Shown one piece after another: positions 14,501 to 24,411 of a DNA stretch of 64,000 nucleotides. The position numbers and the translations under genes are program-made. The notes below the pieces were generated by a model. That model ran no database searches and had not been told where the DNA came from. It saw only the letters and a program-made list of their open reading frames with translations. Numbering within the stretch: position 1 is the first letter of the stretch; every line of letters starts with the position of its first letter. Source of the DNA: Trichoplax sp. H2 (Eukaryota; Placozoa; Uniplacotomia; Trichoplacea); the NCBI GenBank assembly GCA_003344405.1, contig NOWV01000006.1, positions 248,001-312,000 of the forward strand, read 5' to 3'.

Positions 14501-16390
14501 ATAGTATTGAAATTTTCTCCCACCTTGATTCAAATTAGTGACTAAAGGTGGAATTAGTGTATGTGTTAATTAGGATAAAATAGCCATTAAAATAGAGATC
14601 ACGCGAAATCATTGACTTTATTTGTTTACTTTAACTGATTGCTTGTCAATCAGCTAAATAAACAAAGTCAGCCTACTTTAATTATTTGGTTTGGGTAGGA
14701 AGATAACAAGCTAATGACTATTTGCTCAGTGAAGCTTAAGCGGACTAAAACAAAACTTTCCTGTTCATATGAATTTTAAACTAGCCTATACTGGAGTTTT
14801 ATCGGCGCTATTTTGAAGATTATGAGAAAAATTAAACTAGTAATTTGCTTATCATATTCAATCTTTCGGATGAATATTTCTCATGTTATACTTTTACTGG
14901 CGAAATTATTCGAAAGAAAAGTGAAATAATTGAACTAGACATCTTGTAAAAAATGCCTGTTGAATTCTGTTTTTAATAATTTTAGTAGAACTTCAGGTTT
15001 TTAGTGATTGAGCATGTTGTAGTGGAAGACTGTTTTATATTGTCTAATTGAAGGGTGTACATTGACCTTAGTATCGTGGCGAAATTTGTTCATTAGCATA
15101 AATTAGATCCATTACTTAATAATATCAGTAAATAACATAAGAAATAGACTTACTAAGTTACTTTACTATGGTTCATTCTTCAAAGACAGAATGCAGTAAA
15201 AGGATCAACAAAACTAATAAAAATTACCACCTTATATGTAGAAATAGTTGAAAAAAAGATTGTTTCAATCACATACTTATAATTACAATTTGATGATATT
15301 AAAGCCAGAGACCTTAAGATATATTAAATGAATAAGTAGGTTTTCATGATGATCCAAGAGTCAGAGACTTGAGACTCAGTATCAATTCGTTCAATGAAAA
15401 TATTATCACACAATTGGATAATATCAAAATTAGAGGCCATTAGATATATTAGTAAATCTATTTTCCCAATAACTAATACAGCGAAGACTTGAAATATACG
15501 CGTATGATAGCATTAGGAATAAACTTAATTTAATGCCGCGCATATTGAGCTGCTACTTCGACAATTATGTGCAGGAAATCACATTATTGTGATGTTCATC
15601 ATCGTACAGCCATCGTTAATAATATTAATAAAAATTTGGTATTATATAATGATATTATTTATGAAGTTAATCTAGCATAATATCAATAGAATTTTCTTCT
15701 CAGAAGGAGATCTACAATATAAGAATTTTTAAAAAGTTTAAGAGCAACGATAAAAATCAATTTTAGAATAAATAGTGAGCTGAGTCCTAAAGCTTGCTAT
15801 TTATTATTTTAATTATGCGACATTGCAAAATGATGCTGTTTTAAGTTGTTTAGTTTGATAATACTCCCTCAATTCGATTCAATCTCAAAGTTGTCTTATT
15901 TACGTCAAACCTTATACAATAATCAATTTTAGGCGGCCACCTTACTGATCATGACGCCAATGCGATGTTATTACAAAGTGCAGCAGCTGCTAATGTTGGC
16001 ACCCCGACAGATCCCTGGGGGCGATCTCGTCCTAATCCACCCATGTTGCCGTCGCCAACTGCCTTGCCAGGGCCACCTCCTAGCTTATGGTCGTCGACAT
16101 CAACGCCATTAGGAGCAGCGAGAGCCCAATTTAATTCACATCCATCATTTGCAACGGCAGCTACGGTGGCCGCTGCAGCAGCTTCTAGTGCTAGCGCTGG
16201 ACATGTTTCTAGCTCCAATAGTCCTATCAATGCTAGCCATATTGCACGATCAGGGATGTACGGTAATGCCCATATACAAGATATCAATGACGAAAGTGGT
16301 TCCGGTGAAACCGGACATCTTTATACACATCCACCGGCTATGCCTGTTCATACTATGGCATCTTGGAATTCCATGGTGCCACAAGTTTAA
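2566..16390 (+). CDS. Bra: Brachyury T-box transcription factor
   Basis: Sequence-specific nuclear T-box transcription factor. Exons read: 2566-2952, 7226-7242, 9744-10008, 12028-12171, 12419-12480, 12878-12942, 12988-13230, 15933-16390. All phases close, giving 546 aa. The N-terminus (1-110) is low-complexity with an Ala-rich run near 54-64. The T-box spans about 112-293. It opens with [15 protein letters not shown], continues through the NSLHKYEPR and [17 protein letters not shown] strings, and ends with the Brachyury-type KAFLDAKER. The C-terminus is Pro/Ser/Ala-rich and ends in SWNSMVPQV. The start is the first ATG after an in-frame stop. Oddities: the second exon is only 17 nt (VTKSG plus part of R), and the last intron starts with GC. 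Reading past that donor gives a stop after GKR (13239-13241), so intron retention would produce a short form. The introns after exons 1, 2, 3 and 7 are 2-4.3 kb; the others are short. Family assignment is firm; exon 6/7 edges are the least certain. Confidence 0.93.
7226..7242 (+). other. Bra: 17-nt coding microexon of Brachyury
   Basis: The exon is preceded by TTAG and followed by GTGAGT. It reads GTG ACT AAA TCG GGC AG and supplies the VTKSGR stretch missing between exon 1 (ends NEMI) and the exon at 9744 (begins A-CGA-ATG, RMFP). Phase 0 in and phase 2 out fit both neighbours exactly. Confidence 0.88.
13500..14010. repeat. Diverged tandem repeat in Brachyury last intron
   Basis: Two clear units of about 145 bp start near 13707 and 13852. 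Both carry a GA(T/C)CAGTTGATTT start, an AGAGATCTAT core and a TTTTAAGCG..GTAGATCAATCT stretch. Flanks at 13520 and 13990 share a CC..ATAGTAGTTTG string, so partial further units are possible. Confidence 0.65.
15285..15510. repeat. Two-unit diverged tandem repeat in Brachyury last intron
   Basis: Units of about 124 bp begin near 15290 and 15413. They share ATATTAAA(G/A)..AGAG(A/G)CC and (T/A)AGATATATTA strings in the same order. A weaker third copy may start near 15650. Confidence 0.5.
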
Positions 16391-19300
16391 TAAGTGTAAA
16401 AAATTTTCACTGTAATATCAAGAAAGTAAGCCGATGAGCAAAATACTCCATGCGCATACTTTCTACATCCTATCAAACAAGTAGCAAAGTACAAACATCT
16501 ACTATTCTCATTTTTGCCTTAACTGACCTAAGCTGGTAACATTTAACTATTCTACTAATCAAGTTTAAAAAAGCGAATATAAAAAATTTGAAGTTTTTCC
16601 GAAGAGTAAATTTAAGATCTATTTGTCATGGCAAAGAAGTGAATGCAAGTTTTTATCACCAACTACAATGATGAAACTTATTCTTTCCCCTGCAACCTTT
16701 TATAGGGATTTTACATAAAAATATGCAAATCATTATAAATTATAATTAATCATCATCATAATGAAGGAGTTACGACTTGTTTTATATATGTATATACAGC
16801 ATATACTAGTGTATACATTCAACCATATATATATATCAAAATATGTATATCGTTATGATTTACTTCGTGGATCATTTTAAATAATGATTATACTTAGAAA
16901 ACCACTGCTCTAACTGTCGCCACATCTAACTGCGTGTGAATTCCCCTGCATACGTGTGTATCTATCGATTGCTTGTCTAAAACTAATTTAAAACCAGTAC
17001 CTGTTAATTATTAGCTATCACAAAAATCTTGATATACAACGTTAACCTAGAAATGAATTACTTGGCCGTTATATTATTTCTCCATAAACATTGACTGACC
17101 TAATGCTTCATTTCCTTTCAAATATTATAGTTATTCTCCGAATATTAGCTGCAAAGGCTAATTTTAATAGCTCAAAGTTTTACATGTAATGCATTATTTC
17201 AATCCATTTATCTAATGCAAAGAAAGATAAGAGATTGCAGATACTTTAGTCAGAAATACACGTAGACTACTATGTGCATTTTGAGATGTATTATGTTATG
17301 CTGGTTGTTAGAACTGGTGTTTTCACTTATCGATAAGTTCAATTTTTTCTGGCAACATAAACAGTTTTTGGTCCATTGATCTTGTCGAATTTAGAGAAAT
17401 TGTTAACTTGTAATTGGCTTATTGATAACTGTCATTCACTTTCCATTTAAGCTTTAGCTCTTTATCGAAGTGATTTGCTATAAAACGCATGCAGCACTTT
17501 TCAATACTTTTAGGCATACTGCTGGATGTTTCTATCCTATTGTCATATCCAAATTAATATACGAATGTCATTCTAAGATAGAACTTAATCACTAAAAGAA
17601 TTTTAATACATGGATAATTTCAGATTTCAACTGTAATATGTAATCAGCGAAATTTTCATTGAGAAAGGTTTATTCTAACTTTATAGTTGTTCTGTGATAT
17701 ATTACTCAAAGCTTAATGTATGCTATTCATATTTAGTACTATTGGTTGTCAAGTACCCCTTCCAATATCTGTATTAAAATACGTATATATATAATTTGCA
17801 GTATTCATCGTGGATATATAGAAACATTTCGAACACGTCGATATGATTTGAGTGTAGCTATCTTTAGATGATTATAATTTAGAGCTGATATTTTCAACAA
17901 TATCAACTAATAATGCTATTGTTGTTTAATGTAGTTCTGGCTTTTACGTATTTTCAATAACTGTTGCTACTAAATTCCTTCTGGGCTGCTTTTAAATTTA
18001 AAACCTTATAATTCTCTGCAGTTTTACAGAGATCACCAGTTGTTTATGTCTTCCGAATTTTACAAGACAAAAGCGCATTCGTTTGTTAAATTTACATTCT
18101 TTCATATCAGATGTTTTATTATCTTACATAGCGCTATGCTTATCGTTGTTGTTGAATTTACCTCACTTGGTATGTCATGATTGATTGAAAGTCTTGTAAC
18201 AGCTCAAATCAGCTTTTAAGATGTAATCCTTAAGTATAATCCGGATTTATCAAAAGCAATAAAACTATCATGTTTTGTTTTACCACTCGCCAATACTGTA
18301 TCTTCCTTTCTTTATTTTAAATGGTATCATTTTAGGTAATACTCGTAGAAGATACTTAGGATTATTTAAGTAGCGAATACTCGAATTTTAATAATCTAAT
18401 ACCAGCATAGACTATTCGTTTTATGTCACTATACTGCATGATTTCTGTCTACTTTATAGCATAGTATTTTCGCAGTGGTTCATTTATAAACTTACGAAGA
18501 TCTTAAACTTTAAGTCCTCTTATAGATTTAAAAATTTGTAGACATGTGTAGCTTAGTCAATTGAAAAGGTAATGTTGTTTGAAGTACTGTAGTGATCTAA
18601 AAGAGGCGAAATAAATTGCTCTGTTTCTGATATAGTATTTTGGAACATATTACCAGTACGAATATACCGACGTACATGCTGACTTTAAAGTAGCTGATTA
18701 CTTACTGTAGATCGTATATTTACTTCAGAACTGTTTTAGCAATGTCTAGTCAAAAATTGTTGTAAATTGGGATGGCCTTATGTAATAGCGTACAATTCGA
18801 TCACGCTCACCCAATCGTGTGCTATTGTTTTACATAAATCATGGACTTTTATTAGATACTTCGAGGTATCTGGAAGTCTATGACATATTCATACGGTATA
18901 CCTATATTTATTAGCAGATTTGGAGTACAACATATTATATTTTTTATGTTGCAATGCTGTATATATGCATTATTAATAAACATGATTACAGAATATTGTG
19001 TACTAGAATTTTTTATCCATTAGTAAATACAACCTCTTTGTAATCTACTACTGTTGTATCGAGCTATGCATATCAAGATCTTACACTCTCATGTCCGCAT
19101 GGAATATGGAGCGAAGTTAATTCCTTAGCCATTTACTAACCAGAAAATCTGTGCACATGTAACCCTGCTCGTAAGCAGATATGCTAACTTTCCAACAGCT
19201 CTCGTTAAGTAATCAATTTTTCTTGGGTTAATTTTATATGCTAGATCGACTTCAGCAATTAAGACAGTGTAAATTCGTTGTATGAGTTACTTGCTATACA

Positions 19301-20050
19301 CAGAATATCTACGTTCACATAGGATTGAGATATTGAAAGTGAATAAAGAATAGTTTTAAAATGTATAAAATGAAGCTCCGATATCTGTACCACGCAAATA
19401 AAATCTTTTGTTTGAAATAACACGGCTCAAAGAATATTTATACTCGTAATGAACGTCTACCTTAAATACTGAATCGTGCTAATACGAATGAAATTACGTT
19501 AATCCGCAAGTGATAGGCAAGGGCATTCAGGAATTTTAAGCATCTTGAAAATATATCTAGGAGAAGAAACGTAATATGACATTGTCTACTAGGTCTAATT
19601 AGTCTATAAGTTAGATATGGAAGCAATTTAATCATAAATCTCATTTTATTATTTAAATCCATTGACTGTTATGATGGACCTGTAAAGTATTACCACAGAA
19701 TACGAGTATGCATCTTTAACAATTAGTTACGTACCTGATGCATTTACATTACCATTATGAAGGAATACTGTAATCTACTGTTAGTTACATTACAGATCAA
19801 ATACACACTTACAATAAAGAGCATAAATTGCATTATTCTATACTACTGTAATTTACACAGCTATTTACTTTAAGCGATATACAATGTTTATACACAAACT
19901 AATATGGTGTAACCAAGTCAGTTAGTGGTATACTTTTACGATGACAGAAAAGTTTTGTTGGTAACTGTGTAGTGTGATAATTCAATATCGCTTCTAGGCC
20001 TGATCTTCTGGAGAGCGTTATTCCACGAATGTAGAAGTTCTCTATTTGCA
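16391..20050. other. Intergenic, Brachyury 3' side to SFT2D1 3' side
   Basis: The region lies between two convergent genes, so it holds both 3' UTRs. I see no additional exon with family similarity on either strand. It is AT-rich, with short TATA-type simple sequence near 16790-16850 and 17780-17800. The open frame on the minus strand at 19462-19662 has no recognisable motif and lacks flanking splice context. Confidence 0.6.
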
Positions 20051-22748
20051 CTAGACATTGCAACAGCTTTTAAAGCAGCCCGTAACGGCAGATCTTAAAA
20101 AAGTTGTAATATTACCATTAATTAAGATTATCGTAAAATTTAAATTTACAAATGAGTGCTGGATCGTTAACTTAAGCAATTATCTTACCTTGCATAAGGA
20201 ATATATGATAAGCAGTACCTAAATAGAACACAGGCACAAAAGTATTGTTACACAACAACATCAATTGGAAACATATTACGATATATCAAGGTGATGAATT
20301 AACAAGTAAACAACTTACCAAGTCATCGCTAAATACTGGCAAATGCAAAAAATAAGAGCCAGGAAAGCTTTCTTCCACTACATCGTTAAAAGTCATACCA
20401 ATAATAAGTCTTAGCTTAATAATGATATACATTAATTAATTAATATCAATACTATACTGTAAACCGTCAATGTAATACATATGGTAGCAGTCTTACTGTG
20501 TCTTTGTGTAGGATACTTATTGTTATGCACAAAAATGGTGTCAAGTTTTATCAAGCGAATATCAATTGCTTACCCAGAGAGCGGCACATAGCGTTAGACC
20601 GAGAAATAGCTAAATCACCGAAAGAGTCAAATTTATCATCCATGTTCAGAATTTTGGATATTTTAAAAGTGCTTTCATAAAGTATATCAGGTTACTCACA
20701 AATACTAAACAGGTAGCAATCAATCTGTTTGGATCTAACATTCTTTTAATTTGCTTCACCGGTCCCATCAAAAATACGGTACTATAAAAAGTAATATAGC
20801 TGAGAAAATTTTTCACATTGCATTTAAGTATTAATAAATTCTAACCTAGCAATTGAGAGTATGTTACCAAAAGAGTACAGAAATGCAAATGCTGTCAAGT
20901 TACCAAAGAAAAGTGTGATCGATCCCTTAGAACCAGTAGAGTGAAAGCGTTTAGAGAGTAGTAATAAAGGTTCAAATAAAATATATGTCATTTCTTAACA
21001 GTTCTCTAAAGTGCGTAGTTTATAAGCAAACATATTCGTACTGTATATATATATAAAGTAGTATATTGTTGTATATCCATCAGTAAGGTAAAGCATACTC
21101 AAACAAGGGCCTCTACTAGATTAAAAGTGATGTAAATTTAGTCAGCAACGGTCAAATTACTAATTATACAGGTACAAGAAAACTTCATCTCTAATACGCA
21201 GCTACTCGTTATTCTAAGAGTACACGGTATTGAACATGAAATACTTTGATATTTATTGCTTACAATAATTGAAAGTAGGACGCCTAAACCAAAGCAAATA
21301 CCAAAGCCTTTAATTCTTGTACTCCAACTTAGCGTGGAAGCATCGGATACCTACGTTAAAATAACGTTAACTTTATCATTAAATAGTATTATTAACTAAG
21401 CCGGTAGCAGATTCGTTTAGTAAGTAACCATTGGACATTGAATTGTTGATAGAGCATTATAGAAACCTTACACTGGCATGTTTATTTGATTCCTTAAAAG
21501 GATTTCACACTATCATTTATATGCAGTATACTATAGTAAAATTGCAGTACTCGTGTCCGAATCATCCATCAATCATAGTAGCTAACTATCTGAATCTTGT
21601 ATGCATCTAAGGCGTCTTGAAAGATAGATTTGATACTGTATTGAACAAGAATCTACCCTATACAAGGTACTTTATAAAATGTTTTCCATCTGCATCATGT
21701 TATCGAGAAAAGTGGATGACTACATTGATCAAGATACCCATCAACAAGAATGTACAGTACCGTATGTAGTGGAGTGGATAAGAAATGGTCTTACTATTTC
21801 ATTTTGGTAATAAATGTTTCCATCTCCACAATATTCTTACCCAGGAAAGTGGATGACTACGTTCATTTAAGATAGCCATCAACAAGAATCTACCCTCTAT
21901 ACGTACCTTTATAGCATTACAGTATTACCTAGGAAAAATAGATGACTACATTGATCAAGATAGCTATTATCAAAAACCTTCTCTATAGACAATACCGTAG
22001 GCGGTGGAATGGATAAGAAAAAGTCTCGTTATCGTAGTAAACTATTTGCATCTCCATACTATTACTACCTGGAAAAGTGGATGATTTCATTGATCAAGAT
22101 ACCCATTAATAAGGATCTACCTTGGTCGATCCTATTAGACACTACCGTAGGTGTAGTCCGCAATTTTTCCATCTGTATGACAGGATGTAGGCAAGTGGAC
22201 AACTACATTGTACTTCTTTCTTGATCCAATTTAGTTGATTGGATATGGTGTTGAAAGTTAGAACCTCATTTGCTGTACACTTCTTTTCGACTCGTGTAAT
22301 GATGATGGATAGTTGGATACAATTCTATCCATTTATTATGACAACTTGGTTATTTTAGAGTCTTGCTAACAGGCAGTTAGTGCAAGGACAATCGATAGGG
22401 TTTGATGATGCAGATACAGTCGTACAAATCCAACAACACTATGAGTTTGCTTGGCTATTCTTCTACTTTAGCTTACGCTAGATTAAAAAGATGATAGGTA
22501 GGAATGTATATGATAGCAAAGAACTGGCTATTGACGTATTCTACGGTTGCATTGGCACTATTCAAGGACCCCATCTGTAGTAATTGGATGCCACAAAGCA
22601 TGACTATACCACCATCACTTGCATACATTGATGTAGCAAGCCGTCTACTCAAGCAACAAGCTTGTATTTTACTTTCAAGCATCACCTGTGCTAGTAATGA
22701 AGGCTCTTCTTCCTTTTGGCCGCCAACCAGGCCTTTTAACTTATCCAT
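20051..22748 (-). CDS. SFT2D1: SFT2-family vesicle transport membrane protein (SFT2D1/2 type)
   Basis: Small four-pass membrane protein of the SFT2/GOT1 family, which acts in retrograde fusion of endosome-derived vesicles with the Golgi. Exons on the minus strand, in transcript order: 22748-22686, 21350-21264, 20925-20846, 20781-20700, 20609-20574, 20377-20319, 20218-20189, 20093-20051. All phases close, giving 159 aa, close to the roughly 160-aa family length. Family strings: MDKLK start, DASTLSWSTRIKGF, the diagnostic FLMGPVKQIKRM, LTLCAALWWKK, and a final MTWYCLSYIPYAR. The four hydrophobic segments alternate with these loops. The C-terminal tail is Cys-rich (CFKSCCNV). Three exons are 43 nt or shorter, and intron 1 is about 1.3 kb and full of a diverged repeat. 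SFT2D1 is preferred over SFT2D2 because of the AQVSDAS and CAALWW strings and because human TBXT and SFT2D1 are also near neighbours. Confidence 0.92.
21640..22215. repeat. Diverged tandem repeat in SFT2D1 intron 1
   Basis: A string close to (A)AAGTGGATGACTACATTGATCAAGATA recurs near 21711, 21848, 21935, 22074 and 22190. Each copy is followed by CATCAACAAGAATCTACC-like and CCGTAGG(T/C)GG-like strings. Spacing alternates between about 90 and 137 bp. Copies are strongly diverged, so the array is old. Confidence 0.75.
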
Positions 22749-24411
22749 TCTTGAGTGGTTGTGATGAATTGGAGAGAGGAAAGGAGGAAAGAGTAGACGA
22801 TGTTTTCTTGCTTGAGTAGTTGGTGCAGGATGGCTTTTACTTGGGGAGTCGGACTGCCTTCCAGCCTGCTGTACAGTACCTTAAGTTAAAGTTGAATGCC
22901 TATGTGAATACTGTACCAGTCTACTACACGGTACTGCGGTACCGTGGCGACCGGATGCAGATGACATCATCATTATCTAAAAATGGCTACATATCATCAT
23001 CTGGTGGATCCTATCGAGAAATGTAGCAGTCACTTTAATGGTAGCAGATTTCAGTTTGCAGTAGTTTAGACGATCTAGCCTAGATACTCGATAGTTTAAG
23101 GCTTTCTTTTTAGCAAAATTGCAATCACCCGGGAAATCGCTGTGTAGCACTAACTTGAATCGTTTTGGATTTCAATTTGCATGACTTTCCAATAGTTTCC
23201 TGAATATCCTACAGTTTTTTTTTAAAATATACTTTCTTTCTAGAAATTGGCAATCCCCGGAAATCGCTGTGGAACACTAGCTTGAATCGTACCGGATTTC
23301 AATTTGCAAAATTTTTAAAATAGTCTCCTAGATATTATATCATTTTAATCTGTACTTTCTGAATAACAGTTTGCAATTCCCGCGAAATCGCTGTGTAGCG
23401 CTAGCATGAATCGTACTAAATTTCAATTTGCAAGAGTTCAACAGTTTAACCTGAATACGTATTGGATAGTTTCATAGGGGGAGGAGGCCACATTGGATAG
23501 GATCATGTAGTCGTTGGTAAATAATTTCAATCGCACAACATTGTCATGCAGAATGTCAATCCAACTTTCTAGTTTTTGTTGTAGTTTCATTTAACTACAA
23601 CTGCAAACATACATGCCATGGACCTTTAGAAACGATGGCATCATCTAAATGTCAAGTTAAATGTTGAGGGAGTACGTTACGTGAAACTACTGACCTTAGA
23701 AGCCATAGAACAATAAATCACGCCAAGATCTCAAATTTTTAACCCAATAGAATTTTCACCCCTCTCGGTAATATAGCATATAATATCGATCCATTGTATT
23801 TGTAAACCCATCGTTTATTGCTGCTACTTCAAGAGCACAACAAACTTGATGTCTTGGACAAACTAAAGTAGCTTTCAATCTCGTATCAAGTAACTCCTTT
23901 TCTAGTGTTACTAACAACCATCAATCGCATAAAGGAGTATACAGTATGCTACTTATTTAAACGACTTATGATACTGCATTAGCATTCAGTATTTGAATTC
24001 ATTGTAAAAATACTAAATAGCGACTAATTTTCATAATCACGTCATCTATAGAGTACCCCAAATTCATCGTTCAACTTTATTACCGTATTAATTTTATACG
24101 TACTTTATCTACTGTACAATTCATTTGCCATATACATTCAAGCATGAAGTGAAATAAAATTCTAGATAGCTAAATTTACTGCAATAAACAATTAATAAAA
24201 TTACGCCATAAACGTCTATACATAGGTAGTTATGTACGAGTATATATATATATACACTATTCCTTCAATTTGTACAGTATCTTTCAAAGGCGCAGAAAAT
24301 GATAGCTGAATATATCCGCATACATTTATGTTGTAGTGGTTAAGTTAAAATTATTTTAGCTTATAATTACTCAAAATCAGATATGTTAATAAATGTTGTA
24401 AAATGTCGCTA
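22749..24411. other. Intergenic between ZDHHC 3' end and SFT2D1 5' end
   Basis: Both flanking genes are on the minus strand, so this interval holds the ZDHHC 3' UTR and the SFT2D1 promoter. It contains the three-unit repeat at 23115-23445 and short GTAC-rich palindromic strings near 22870-22950. No exon was recognised. The open frame at 22820-23026 shows no domain. Confidence 0.6.
23115..23445. repeat. Three-unit tandem repeat, about 125-130 bp
   Basis: Units start near 23119, 23249 and 23372. Each holds GCAAT(C/T)..CCCG.GAAATCGCTGTG followed by CACTA.CTTGAATCGT and ATTTCAATTTGCA. This core is unusually well conserved compared with the AT-rich spacers between copies. Confidence 0.85.

Larger units (their letters stand above)
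13231..15932 (+). other. Bra: GC-AG intron of Brachyury
   Basis: The donor is CAG|GCAAGC and the acceptor TTTTAG|GC. The split codon G|GC joins SPYAG to GHLTDHD in frame, which then runs into the long C-terminal exon. No GT donor upstream in exon 7 fits the same phase and sequence context. The match to the minor GC donor consensus (AG|GCAAG) is good. Confidence 0.75.

Noticed and set aside
20498-20680. 60-codon plus-strand open frame
   Set aside because: It is antisense to SFT2D1 exon 5 and an intron. The minus strand carries the recognisable protein.
22009-22224. 71-codon plus-strand open frame
   Set aside because: It is made of the diverged intronic repeat of SFT2D1 on the opposite strand, with no domain.
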